Part shown: positions 38,085 through 49,145 of the stretch, in pieces
Layout: each line of letters opens with the position of its first letter
Position numbering within the stretch: position 1 is the first letter of the stretch
DNA from: Kluyveromyces lactis
Lineage: Eukaryota; Ascomycota; Saccharomycetes; Saccharomycetales; Saccharomycetaceae
Direction: 5' to 3'
NCBI RefSeq assembly: GCF_000002515.2
Contig: NC_006042.1
Location: 2,108,001 to 2,172,000, forward strand
DNA: 64,000 nt
Notes under the pieces: generated by a model
The model's database searches: none
What the model was told of the DNA's origin: nothing
What the model saw: the letters and a program-made list of their open reading frames with translations, nothing else
Program-made: the position numbers and the translations under genes

Positions 38085-40833
38085 ATCAAACTTATTCTGG
38101 CCGATTCCATTATGATTTCCCAATGAATTTTATACTCCATGCCCTCTAACGTTAATGCACCAAACAACACAGCAGGTCTCGACTATATAATTCAGTTCTT
38201 TTGTTCTCTACTTCTTTTTATTGAAAATAAATCTAGATTCTGGTAGTCGTGTAACTGTATACTCTTACAGATGTAGCTTATACGAATCAACTAGGTACAT
38301 AATGATGTGTTCAGTGTCTTGTCATATTGGTAATTATTATTGATTATCGTGATGCCCAAGTTACTTGTTGAATTGTAGTTAACCTTTACGTTTTGATGAT
38401 TTATTGAAAGTCAACAGTCTCGTAGTATGTTGGAAGATGGCCCAGAGGTTGCATAATCCTGGGATCAGTCCGGCAATCTGCCTGAATAAATGGTTTTTTT
38501 AAACAAAGAAAAACAAAGAACGGATGTTCGATTATCAGCACATGTTCCTTCTTGATTGGTCCTTACTTATACTACGTTGCATTTTCCAGGGCCAGACGGG
38601 CAAAGAAATTGTTGTTATCTCCTTGAAAATATCGGGTTGAAGCTGAAAACATGTTGTATTAAGGCATATAAAATCAGGAGACGCGCACGAAAGCGAGTAT
38701 CTCTTATTAGACTTTGAATAGTCCTATCAATATACGTCCAAGTGGCCAGTTTTTTTTTTTGTAGTTTTGAGCTATTATTCAGTGAATATCGAGTGATATG
38801 TATACCACCTCCCACTGCATGCAAATAGTGAAGGAGCCACAAAATATTAATTGTGCGTATCACAAAAAATGATAGGTAAAAAAAGCTAAAGGAAATTCAT
38901 AAATACCACAGAAAAGGCCATGATGTTAAAAAACACATCAATATGCAAGCTGAAGCCGCAGAAGAACCTGTGGGAAATATTTAAATAGAAATGATGTATA
39001 GAGCGACGTGCTGCAAGCTGACCTACGCAAATTGGATCTTCCTTAGAAATACATGAAGGATCTAACGGATCTTCATTACAGCAACCTGTACCAATAAATC
39101 CTATCTTTGCCACAGAAATGGATATGTTCCTGAAGTGGGTACTGCGTAAGTTATCACCAGTTACCTAATACACTCATAATGGATATTTCATGTAGACAGA
39201 AAAGTACAAAATGAACGCGTTCCAATTATAAAATTCAAACCTTTTCTCGGAGATAATACTTACAGCTTATTGGGGTGGCCATAGAAATGACTACTTTTGG
39301 CCAGATAGCCCTGGCCGCCATGACAATGTGTCAGCTTCCAGTTTTGCTAGTACTTCCACAAATATGACATCTATCATCGGGGATAACGACTTAACGATCA
39401 TAAAGGTCAAATCAAGGGGCGAGGGTTTTGAAGCCCCGAATGCTTGCATGGCGTCTTTTAGATACTTCGCCAAGTAAATTTCACTTGCACTCTGGCATTT
39501 TACGCAAAGCATCCGAAGAACTGAAAAAAAAGGGAACAAGAAGCAATATGATGTAACACGCAGAAAATGCCTCTCATGAATGAATCAAAAATGTTGCATC
39601 AAAAAGCATTAAGAAATATGGAACAATCGAAGTATCGTTCTTAACAACGGGTCCAGATGAGTATTACGTAGCTGCTGAAACGTATACGCATGTTTTGCAA
39701 ATAATTTCCACACTTCCCTCTTTTTCCATGTACAATAACTGATATGGTTTCATACATACCGAAAGAATGCAAGTAACGGCAGTCGTCATTATCCCTATGA
39801 CATGGTTTTGTCTCTAATCTCAATGGAAAAAGGTGCTTTTCTCAAACCAAGGTTCGTACACTAAGGTCGAAGCTTGAGATATTGCTTTTCATGCTACATT
39901 AGCCACTAATGTGAAAAGATAACATCGAAACTCTTTAGATTACCTTTAAATGCCTCTCTTCGTGGAAGTCGGTCCAATATCACCAAGACCACGACGAATA
40001 GAGGCGCAGGAGACATTCTTCCATCTGTCAAAAGAAGTGAATATGCTGCAGCCAGACAACCAATAACACAGCATTACATAAGAGAAGAGGTACTTTTTCT
40101 ATCACCGACTGGAATTTAAAAGCCGTCCGGAAAATCCCATTCTTAGATTGGACAATCTGATGTTTAACTCTTGCTTTTTTTCTCTCCCTTAGCAGCTCTT
40201 GCTAGGAAGCAATTATCTTGTGCAGGCTTAAAGTTTCATGGAGAACCCTATTGACCTGGACCTGTGCATTGTATTTCTAATCGCTACGCGTTCTGTGCAG
40301 TTATACTGAGACATCAAATATGGCTGTGAAGAAGGAGTTCCAATAAAGTTATTTTTGGATTAGCTAATGTCAGGGACAAAGGAAATGAATGCAGCTCTCC
40401 CTTGCACCAGAGAATGGTCTATGGGAGTGCAATCTTCCGTCGTCCATTGACACCAGCTCGGTTCGTACAGAAAGATAATATTTACCTGCCGAAAAAAACA
40501 GACCAGGCAGTCTGGTGCTGGCGTGAGGCTCCCCAGAAGGTCTAGGCCCACACAGCCAAAACGACTTCTTCGATCACTTTAGTACGAGAGGGCAGGCCCC
40601 AGTCCCATTAGTTTGTAACTGGTAACTACTATTCCAATCCCGTCATCACGTATGCCCTTCGGCAGGTACATACTAAATGATGAGCTTATGTTTTTTCCCG
40701 AAATCTCTTCTTGAGGTAGAATAACAAGCCATTGTTTCATGCCTTGTTTGTACGGATCATTATGACAAGTGACGAGAAGACTAACTGTGGGATTAACGAT
40801 CCATTCTTCTACGGAATATCTGCCGGTTTATTT

Positions 40834-40841
40834 TTACGTAA
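40834..40841. promoter_or_regulatory. TTACGTAA bZIP (Yap-type) site
   Basis: Perfect palindromic Yap-type response element, 2.56 kb upstream of the Ada-like factor. Confidence 0.45.
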
Positions 40842-41138
40842 ATTTGCCGGTATCCTGACGTTGTCTCAATTATGTAATTGAAGAAGAAAAGACGTATTTT
40901 TACTATGTAGTTCGAACCCCACCAAGCTATCAAGATTTTTTCCTCCCAGATTTGTCTTAATGCTTGCCTTACAAACGAGAGAATAATAGACCAATCTAGT
41001 GTGTCCTGGTTAGTCTCGGAACGTCCGCCTCACGCAGAACTTACTGCTACTATTTTTGACGCGCAGCGGCAATAGATTATCAAGATCCATACAAAAACAT
41101 GTAATACGCCGAAAAAACCCGCCAGAGAAAAAAAGAGA

Positions 41139-41146
41139 TTACGTAA
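41139..41146. promoter_or_regulatory. TTACGTAA bZIP (Yap-type) site
   Basis: Second perfect palindromic Yap-type element, 305 bp from the first; partial matches occur near 39664, 41184 and 42421. Confidence 0.45.
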
Positions 41147-42457
41147 ACATAATACAATAAACAAACACACAACGGCTTCTTACGTATTGTTGTGCGTTAT
41201 CCTGTTGCATTTTCCCTCTGCAAACGAGGAAAAAAAACCTAAACAAAGAGTCAATTGCCGACACGTCAGAATGCACTGAAAAAGATACGGATGCCGTAAC
41301 CTCCGATTAATCCCCTATTCTTTTTTTTGCCAGGTTTTCTCTATCGATACGTTATCTGACTGGGCTATGCGATATTTTTCTTTGTTATTCCATATATTAT
41401 GTAATGCTGTTGTCATAAACAATGTTGTATTTTCAGCAAAAGGAACGGCCCTACCCTACCATCTAGAAAAAAAAAATTCCACTTTTTTCTTAAGACGTTA
41501 TTGGCTTCTCCTTCCTGTAGGAAAAAAACAACAAAAAAGCTGACATCTGATGACATGGAACCATCTTTCTTTCCCACGGCGGATTCTGCAGAAGCCAAAT
41601 TGTCGTACACTTTCCCCTATTCCTCTCTCTCATGTCCTACAGTCACTAGCTGCCCATTGAACCATATTCCCAGTATGTCACCGCATGTTTACGGCAATGT
41701 ACCTAATCTACCTTGCAATCAGACATCGTAATAGTAACTAATGCAAAAAATTTGTCTGTTTCTTTCAAGAATAGGAATGGACTAAGGAATTTATTCTCCA
41801 TTCTACCTTCAAAGGGTCATAAAAAAGAAAGAAGAAGCTTGAACTTGAGTCTTTTGTTGATTCATCCTACATTAAATTGTTCGTCACCGGAGGATTCCAG
41901 CTTAGTTTCCGCACTTAAGAGGCAATAACCATGCCATAATTTTGGGTTCCTACGAAATATTTGGAAAAAACGTAATAAAAAAAAAATTCGTAGGAAAAAA
42001 AGTGAAGGTCTCTCATCACCCCGCAGAACAGGAAACCAGCCTCTTAGTGAAACCCGCACCGCAAATAGATTTCCATGAGATGGTTGTTCCTTTTTACCTA
42101 ATTAAAGTTTGAGAATGCGGTAAACAGGGGACTACACAGATTGTAAGAGAGGGAAAATAATTCTCAGTCCAATACATGCTCCACAAAAGCCGAATGAGAA
42201 TTGGTGACGATATATATTCATTTTGTGACAAAATAAAGGCGCTGCAGTATGCAAATACGATGTCTGTTGCGTAATGTGCGATTTCGTTATACATGCTAAT
42301 ATGATGTATGTTTGTTTTGTATTCTCGTTATCATGCCACTTCTGATTTGAGGGTTCTAGCTCACTTTGGATTTAGTTATCATTATTAAGGTATTTAGCAG
42401 TTACTATTTAATGCCTGTTTATACGTAATACGTGCTATATGGCATTTATTAGAAGGC

Positions 42458-42473
42458 ATATATATATATATAT
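42458..42473. repeat. (AT)8 dinucleotide tract
   Basis: Uninterrupted alternating AT, 16 bp, inside the gene-free region. Confidence 0.9.
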
Positions 42474-42980
42474 GTAGCAGTCGTGACTGTTTAAGATTTT
42501 CCTTCGTTTTATTGTTGTTCGAACCTTATTACATAAGGAAACATTATATTTTAATCATATTACGATATTATAATATTATATAACAACTGAAAAAGTCTCG
42601 TCAAGTCGAACAAAGATTCATTTACAATCCAAAGTATAAAGGAATCAGACCGCGTCGTATCGTTAACTGTTAATTTGCACTATAAGTGGAAGTAAACGTA
42701 AAACTCAAAAACGGATTAAGTGCAATACTATTTTATTATTACGGAAATCTTTTTCATTTCACACTTTTTTCTCTTTTTTCTAAACTTTTCACTGCCTCTG
42801 CAAAGTTTTTAAAGGAATTATTTCAAAGTATAAAAGAGATAGAATCTTTTTTGCTACTCCATATTCATCACATTAGTGAACAGAAAGCCATAACTACCCA
42901 GGAAAGGAGCATACTGATATCAATTTATCACTTTTTTTCACTGTTATATCTTCTTCTCTTTTTTAGTACTTCCCGTTCCC

Positions 42981-43001
42981 TTTTTTTTTTTTTTTTTTTT
43001 T
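42981..43001. repeat. T21 homopolymer
   Basis: Twenty-one consecutive T, about 400 bp upstream of the Ada-like factor. Poly(dA:dT) tracts exclude nucleosomes in yeast promoters. Confidence 0.9.
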
Positions 43002-43397
43002 ATTCAGGTTTATTTTTTCTTTGTCAGAAATTAAAAACCTCGTCTAGTAGACACCTAGAAGAATAAAGACTCAAAGAATACTTAAGAGAGAATACCAAGA
43101 GACGTACTGATTCGTGGCGGTTTACAACAAAAAATAGTGAAAAGAAGCCTAGGAATCAGCAGAGAATATAATGCACGATTAGAAACTGAGACGTTCATTA
43201 AAGAATACAACAGATAAAACGGTTAAGAGACTGTTTTAGAATAATCGAACCCCATATTATTGAAGGTAGAATTTGAAAGTCAGTTAGTGTGTTATTCATT
43301 CTACACTAAAGTCTACTCGATATTATAGTCTTACTGAGATATATTTTATCATACATTTTGCCCATCTCATCCAAGAAGATATACTGATAAGAAAGAT

Positions 43398-45464
43398 ATG
43401 CCTGACTTGAGAAATATCGCTATTGATATGGTGAACTTCACCGTATCGAATGTCAATGATGCCATTTCATTCAAACCACATCTTTGTAGAGAGGTACCTC
43501 AACAACAATACAACGCTTTGAAGAATTGGTACATTGAATTTACTGGTACTTCCATTCGTAAGAATAAGTGTAGGTTGTTTTTCTTACCAATTAACGTGTC
43601 CGATGAGCTGCAACAGCTGAACCCCGTTATTCCTGATGAAGTCAAGATCACCAGTCCCGATGACAGCAATGTAATCTATTACAAGAACAGATTGATCACA
43701 GAACTCGACTTTGAAAATGTCAAGCGTGTTCAGAGAGCTTGTATTTATATTGCTTATGCTGCTGTCAACCAACTGCTAAATTTGGAAACGGATCCATCTA
43801 TGATCTTGGAGTCGAATCAGTCGACTGCCACTGCTACTAACATGGGCAACGGAACTGCCCCTTCATCTGCAGCATCTTCTCATGCAAATGTTGATGGATT
43901 AGACCCTATGGAATCATGCCACATATCTTTAAAAAGAGGTGAAGTTTTAGGATTCAGAGAGTTAGGTCACTTGATAAGCATCACGCCATGGCATTTCCAT
44001 CGTGTCTTTAAAGTGATCACTGGTTTAACCATTCGTGAATATGGTCAATTGTGTGTCGAATTTTTGAAGAAGAACTGCAGTTTGGTCAACCCTGTTAAAA
44101 CAAGAGTAGCTAAGTTGAAGGAAAACGGTGATTCTTACTCCTGTCTTGACGATGAAAATTTCATGAACGATGATACTGTCAAGTACGAGTGTGATGACAA
44201 CTGTGTCATTTTACCCGATTACTTCATTGATTTGACCAAATCCAAGGAATCCAAAAGAAAATCGAATGATTCTCCACCATCCAGTGCACCTTCTAACCGT
44301 TCCGCTAACAACGGTATTGATTTCACTAGTGAAAACGATTCATCTAAGAACCATCATCCAACTTCTGGGTTATCACGTTCGGAACAGCGTAAACGCAGAA
44401 GCTCTGTAATGATTCAAAAGATTAGAAATGCATCTATTTGCACTTTCTCATCGAACCCCTCTATTCAATCTGCTTTGAATAACCCCGGAACCCCTATTCA
44501 AAGCTCTGATTACAAATCTTTGACACCTTCACCTGGTAACCAAAGTAATCATGTTCAATCTTATGATTTTGCTCCTTATCTGCGCCATCCTTCTACATCG
44601 ACTATTGGATTAAGACGGAAATCCAAGGCTAGTCGTAACGGTAGCGTTGCTGGGTTGGAAGCTCACGGAATGGTTTCCAAGCCCAAGCATAAAAGAAACA
44701 CTAGCGAACCTACTGTTAACAATGATATAAACATTAGGGAGGGATATTTGACTAGTAAGATGTCTAATAATCAAGCGCTAAATGACGTTACAAACAACGA
44801 TACTGGACAAAACCAAGGTCTAGCGGAAGCGTTCACGTTCCCATCTCCTCAAGTTGCTTTCAAGTTTAACATGTTCGACGAATCAAACTTGAACAACTTG
44901 GACATGGACATGAACTTGAACTCTATGAACCTATCTGAGATGGCTTTGAATTCCATCTCTACAAACATGGATGCGTTGACTCCTTTGAACCAACTCGAGA
45001 ACAATCTCAGTGCTCCTGAAACATCAAATACTGCTACGTCTGGTACCACAACTACGACAACTACAGATATTGATTTGAACCTTGCCATGGACGACATTAC
45101 AGAAATGTCTGCCCTATCTCTAAATTCAAACGCTCAATTTCAATACGTTCATATGGATAAGCCACAGCAACAGCAGCTACAATCTCTTAACTTTAACAAT
45201 GGCCCACTACATCTAGACGCTACCCATCAACACCAAATAAGCGAACCCCAAAGCTTGAGTTCTACACTACCAACCACTCCTCAGGATGTCAGTGCTTTGT
45301 TACCGTTACAAGGTCATGATTCGTTGTTAATGGAATTTTCCCCAGAGGAACCTGGCAACATCGCATCTAGTGTGGATCCATTATTCCCATTGTATCCCTC
45401 GTCCATGTTAACCGCTATGCCCAGCGACGCTTTTGCAACTTATGAGGATTTCATCGCGAACTAA
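43398..45464 (+). CDS. Transcription factor with Ada/AraC-type helix-turn-helix
   Basis: 688 residues. The N-terminal half resembles the bacterial Ada regulator: a region WYIEFTGTSIRKNKCRLFF (about 42-60) recalls the Ada zinc domain (TTGIxCRPSC) with most cysteines lost. A link VKRVQRACIYI comes next, then at about 184-220 a clear AraC-type helix-turn-helix with H199-F200-H201-R202 in HFHRVFKVITGLTIREYGQ. No alkyltransferase PCHRV domain follows. The rest (about 280-688) is Ser/Asn/Thr-rich and disordered, with basic patches (RSEQRKRRSS, RRKSKASRNG) and a Leu/Asn/Met-rich acidic part that may activate transcription. I know of no S. cerevisiae counterpart. Targets are unknown; a regulator is inferred from the architecture. 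Confidence 0.85.
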   Translation: MPDLRNIAIDMVNFTVSNVNDAISFKPHLCREVPQQQYNALKNWYIEFTGTSIRKNKCRLFFLPINVSDELQQLNPVIPDEVKITSPDDSNVIYYKNRLITELDFENVKRVQRACIYIAYAAVNQLLNLETDPSMILESNQSTATATNMGNGTAPSSAASSHANVDGLDPMESCHISLKRGEVLGFRELGHLISITPWHFHRVFKVITGLTIREYGQLCVEFLKKNCSLVNPVKTRVAKLKENGDSYSCLDDENFMNDDTVKYECDDNCVILPDYFIDLTKSKESKRKSNDSPPSSAPSNRSANNGIDFTSENDSSKNHHPTSGLSRSEQRKRRSSVMIQKIRNASICTFSSNPSIQSALNNPGTPIQSSDYKSLTPSPGNQSNHVQSYDFAPYLRHPSTSTIGLRRKSKASRNGSVAGLEAHGMVSKPKHKRNTSEPTVNNDINIREGYLTSKMSNNQALNDVTNNDTGQNQGLAEAFTFPSPQVAFKFNMFDESNLNNLDMDMNLNSMNLSEMALNSISTNMDALTPLNQLENNLSAPETSNTATSGTTTTTTTDIDLNLAMDDITEMSALSLNSNAQFQYVHMDKPQQQQLQSLNFNNGPLHLDATHQHQISEPQSLSSTLPTTPQDVSALLPLQGHDSLLMEFSPEEPGNIASSVDPLFPLYPSSMLTAMPSDAFATYEDFIAN

Positions 45465-46308
45465 TTCGGAAACGCGCGTTGTAATATAGCTCATTCTTAT
45501 TTTTTCACTACCCTTCTCTTACTTCACTTAAGAACTTTCTATTCCAATAGTATATTATTACTTTCAATTCTTTTATTTTTTCCCGTTCTTTCCATTTGTA
45601 TTTTTGTCTAATTGATTAAGTATTGATTAATAGAAAGAATGAACTTTTTTATTTGACTTTACTTCTATCTTCAGGCCAGCTGATCCATTCTCTTCCCTAA
45701 TGATAGAGGATACCTACTTTTTCCCATGATGCCGATGCAAAACCTCCAGGCAAAGAATGAAAAATCACCACACATTGAAAAATAAGACATACAGTTACCC
45801 GTATTTTGATGTAACCCTGGCAATTGTTCCCTATTTTACTTGTTGTTTGTTTGTGTTTTCTATTTTTCCCCAGCAACATTCCAGCATCTACGAGAGTTTC
45901 TGTCCAAGTTTCTCCGCTTCTTCGTTTCTCCATAGTTTTTTTTTCTCTTTGGAATCATGAGACGACCCAGTCGAGAGAAAAATCCAGTGCCCAGCTCGTG
46001 GCGCACAGGTCGTGGACTGGTGGTAGCTAGCTACTCGTAGTCCTTGACCCTTGGTAATTGGCCCTTAATCCATATTTTTATTTTTTGTTACCTAGTTCCC
46101 ACTGCGCTGCTTTTATTTAGGTGAAAAGTTGAGAAGAATTAAATATTAAAATAGGAACTTGAAGTTTTGAAACAACTAACTATATATGCAGGCAACTTGT
46201 TGGGGTTTTCCTAGTGGAACAGACATTGTTTCCCCTTTTTATCTATTGATATTTTAAGGTTTTATAAGCAGTATATACCATACAAATAGCCAAAGGTTTG
46301 TGAAACAA

Positions 46309-46340
46309 AAGGTTGAGGTTTAGGTTAAGGTTTGGGGGAG
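46309..46340 (+). repeat. Short degenerate GGTTTAGG-like repeats
   Basis: Four imperfect copies of AGGTT separated by three or four bases (reading ...AGGTTGAGGTTTAGGTTA...), ending in a G5 run, directly before the TATA region of glycogen synthase. They resemble degenerate telomere-like or Rap1/Tbf1-type sequence. Confidence 0.45.
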
Positions 46341-46358
46341 TTTATAAATATTTATAAA
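46341..46358. promoter_or_regulatory. Palindromic TATA region of glycogen synthase
   Basis: TTTATAAATATTTATAAA is an exact 18-bp palindrome containing TATAAATA, about 157 bp upstream of the start codon. Confidence 0.55.
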
Positions 46359-46514
46359 TTTGGTCTCTTTTGAAATTGAGTTTTGAACAAAGGGAAACAA
46401 GTAATTTACACAGACCTTCCTGCTATAGGCTACTTAGGATAAAAGGACTGACTAAGCATTCGTATTTGTATTAGATTGCATTTTTTTTTGGCATAAACTT
46501 CTTCTCCCTTCGCT

Positions 46515-48623
46515 ATGACTCGTGATATTGTGAACCATTTGGTGTTCGAAGTGGCGACTGAGGTTGCTAATAAGGTGGGTGGTATTTATTCGGTGTTGAA
46601 ATCGAAGGCTCCTATCACTTGCAAACAGTACGGTCCTAAATATTTACTGCTGGGACCATTGAACCCACAATCCGTGCAAGTTGAAGTGGAACCCGTGGAT
46701 TGGGAAGACGAATCCAACTTCCATATTAAAGAGGTTCAATGGTCTCTTAGATCTATGCATAACCGTGGTGTCCGCTTCACTTACGGTAGATGGTTGATTG
46801 ATGGTGCTCCAATGGTTATTCTTTTCGATTTGAACTCTGTTAGAAATTATTTGAATGAATGGAAGGCGGATTTATGGGAAATCGCCGGTATCCCATCCCC
46901 TGATGGTGATTTTGAAACCAACGATGCCATCTTATTGGGTTATACTGTGGCATGGTTCCTTGGTGAATTGGCCCATATGAACCAGACAAATGCCATCGTG
47001 GCACATTTCCACGAATGGTTGGCTGGTGTTGCTATCCCGTTGTGCAGAAAACGTAGGATTGATGTGGTCACCATTTTCACTACTCATGCCACTTTGTTGG
47101 GTAGATACCTATGTGCCGGCAATGTGGATTTCTACAATAATCTCGACAAGTTTGACGTGGATGCAGAGGCTGGCAAACGTGGTATCTATCATCGTTATTG
47201 TATCGAACGTGCGGCAGCTCATAGCGCTGACGTTTTCACTACTGTTTCACAGATTACTGCATACGAAAGTGAATACCTTTTGAAACGGAAACCTGATGGG
47301 ATCTTACCAAATGGGCTAAATGTCATCAAATTCCAAGCCGTCCATGAATTCCAAAATTTACATGCATTGAAGAAGGAGAAAATTAACGACTTCATCAGAG
47401 GTCATTTCCATGGTCAGTTCGATTTCGATCTTGAAAAAACTTTGTACTTCTTCATTGCAGGTCGTTATGAATACCGTAACAAGGGTGCTGATATGTTCAT
47501 TGAATCATTGGCAAGATTGAACCACAGATTGAAGGCATCTGGATCTAAAATGACTGTTGTCGCCTTCATCATCATGCCCGCAAAAAATAAATCATACACA
47601 GTCGATGAGCTACGCGGCCAAGCTGTGGTCAGGCAACTGGAAAACTCAGTGAAAGATGTCACACAATTGATCGGTAAGAGAATCTTTGAACACGCCATGA
47701 GATATCCTCATAATGGCACCAAAACTGAAATTCCAACTAGCCTTGACGAACTTTTCAAACCAAGTGATAAAGTTGTATTGAAAAAACGTGTATTTGCATT
47801 GCGTAGACCAGAAGGTACTTTACCTCCTATTGTTACTCACAACATGGTGGATGATGCCAATGATCCTATTTTGAACCAGATCAGACGTGTTCAATTGTTC
47901 AATAATTCATATGACCGTGTCAAGATCATTTTCCATCCAGAATTTTTAAACGCCAACAATCCAATCTTGTCTCTTGACTATGACGAATTTGTGAGAGGTT
48001 GCCATTTGGGTGTGTTTCCCTCATATTACGAACCATGGGGCTACACACCAGCAGAATGTACCGTCATGGGTATCCCATCAATTACTACTAATTTGTCTGG
48101 TTTCGGTGCTTATATGGAAGATTTGATTGAAAAGGACCAAGCCAAGGATTATGGTATTTATATCGTGGACCGTCGTTTCAAGAATCCTAACGAATCTGTA
48201 GAACAGTTGGTTGATTACATGGAAGATTTCGTGAACAAAACACGTAGACAAAGAATCAACCAAAGAAACAGAACTGAACGTCTTTCAGATTTGTTAGACT
48301 GGAGACGTATGGGTCTTGAATATGTCAAGGCAAGACAACTTGCCTTGCGCAGAGCTTATCCTGACGAATTTAAAGAATTAACTGGTGGTACCGATTTAGA
48401 TGATTCAAATATGGATTCATTGGCCGGTAATCCAAAGGTTAAAGTTGCCAGACCATTGAGTGTTCCAGGATCTCCTAGGGATTCAAGAGCTAGCAGTGTG
48501 GGTGCTGTAATGATGACTCCAGGTGATTTAGGTACTTTACAGGATGCCAACAATGCTGATGATTACTTCCATCTATCTATGGGCGATAACGAGGATGACG
48601 AAGATGAAGACCAATTCAACTAA
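46515..48623 (+). CDS. GSY2: Glycogen synthase
   Basis: 702 residues (S. cerevisiae Gsy2 705). Glycosyltransferase family 3 enzyme adding glucose from UDP-glucose to glycogen in the cytosol. The start has the sugar-nucleotide loop [16 protein letters not shown]; the catalytic region includes [18 protein letters not shown] with the paired glutamates. The basic regulatory helix ([19 protein letters not shown]) that binds glucose-6-phosphate is present. The tail has the known phosphosite pattern [13 protein letters not shown] and MTPGDLGTL, then an acidic end. A single gene here would correspond to both S. cerevisiae GSY1 and GSY2; the AIP5-GSY-CMK order matches the GSY1 locus. Confidence 0.97.
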   Translation: MTRDIVNHLVFEVATEVANKVGGIYSVLKSKAPITCKQYGPKYLLLGPLNPQSVQVEVEPVDWEDESNFHIKEVQWSLRSMHNRGVRFTYGRWLIDGAPMVILFDLNSVRNYLNEWKADLWEIAGIPSPDGDFETNDAILLGYTVAWFLGELAHMNQTNAIVAHFHEWLAGVAIPLCRKRRIDVVTIFTTHATLLGRYLCAGNVDFYNNLDKFDVDAEAGKRGIYHRYCIERAAAHSADVFTTVSQITAYESEYLLKRKPDGILPNGLNVIKFQAVHEFQNLHALKKEKINDFIRGHFHGQFDFDLEKTLYFFIAGRYEYRNKGADMFIESLARLNHRLKASGSKMTVVAFIIMPAKNKSYTVDELRGQAVVRQLENSVKDVTQLIGKRIFEHAMRYPHNGTKTEIPTSLDELFKPSDKVVLKKRVFALRRPEGTLPPIVTHNMVDDANDPILNQIRRVQLFNNSYDRVKIIFHPEFLNANNPILSLDYDEFVRGCHLGVFPSYYEPWGYTPAECTVMGIPSITTNLSGFGAYMEDLIEKDQAKDYGIYIVDRRFKNPNESVEQLVDYMEDFVNKTRRQRINQRNRTERLSDLLDWRRMGLEYVKARQLALRRAYPDEFKELTGGTDLDDSNMDSLAGNPKVKVARPLSVPGSPRDSRASSVGAVMMTPGDLGTLQDANNADDYFHLSMGDNEDDEDEDQFN

Positions 48624-49145
48624 TAGCCTTTAAAACACTTCTATTACTAGCATCTTTCGCTACTTTAATACCATTCCATACATATTAATATCAAAACTTC
48701 AACTATTGTCGCAGATTAATATATAACAAGCACAAATTGCACCGCATGAATTTACAAAAGTAATGTATGCATTAAATATATACTTATAACTTAGCACATT
48801 GATCAACTGAAGGATACTGACAAAGGTAACATCAAGGAGCCGGAGCTACTTTAGACCACTCACACGTGTTATATTGACAGATCAGAATCTGCGATTATCT
48901 TGTGTACATTCTGTACACGTGACGTGACTTATTTTTCAAAGCCTTCTCTGCATTGATTTGCAACTTAAGGATGAAATCAGGAAGTCAAAATTCATAAAAA
49001 AGGTTCAAAAATGCAAAAGCCCTAGCATTTAAAAGCCACCGTCATTGATCTAACGGAAGAGACATTCCCATAAAGCAAAGCTATAGCCGAGAGAACATCC
49101 AGGTAAGCTAGACAGATAAATATTACTTTACGCAACTATTCTTCG
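48624..49145. other. Intergenic: glycogen synthase to CaM kinase
   Basis: 522 bp. Contains two E-box-like CACGTG cores (about 48864 and 48914), the second within GTACACGTGACGTGAC. No gene recognised. Confidence 0.45.

Larger units (their letters stand above)
38085..43397. other. Gene-free 5.3-kb region upstream of the Ada-like factor
   Basis: No reading frame here has family features, and none exceeds about 125 codons. I see a GC-richer patch with short hairpins (about 40370-40620), two perfect TTACGTAA sites, a dinucleotide (AT) tract (42458-42473), a T21 run (42981-43001), and AT-rich sequence near 42550-42590. In S. cerevisiae the AIP5 and GSY1 genes are adjacent. The region may be an unusually long promoter, hold a non-coding RNA, or be the remains of lost genes. 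Confidence 0.6.
45465..46514. other. Intergenic: glycogen synthase promoter
   Basis: 1050 bp. Holds a Reb1 site TTACCCG (45795-45801), telomere-like GGTTNAGGTT repeats (46309-46340) and a palindromic TATA region (46341-46358). No gene is convincing. Confidence 0.5.

Noticed and set aside
38886-39113. 75-codon minus-strand frame with a cysteine-bearing start and hydrophobic end in the gene-free region
   Set aside because: No family similarity seen and no promoter or neighbour support.
40581-40591. AGTACGAGAGG, identical to the sarcin-ricin loop core of large-subunit rRNA
   Set aside because: Flanking bases do not match nuclear or mitochondrial rRNA on either side, so an 11-base chance match is more likely than an rDNA fragment.
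40685-40715. TTATGTTTTTTCCCGAAA, recalling the centromere CDEIII element
   Set aside because: Spacing within the motif is off, no CDEI (RTCACRTG) lies at the right distance, and no long AT-rich CDEII separates them.
42686-43066. 126-codon plus-strand frame before the Ada-like factor
   Set aside because: Begins with GTG rather than ATG and its Phe-rich end is simply the translated T21 tract.
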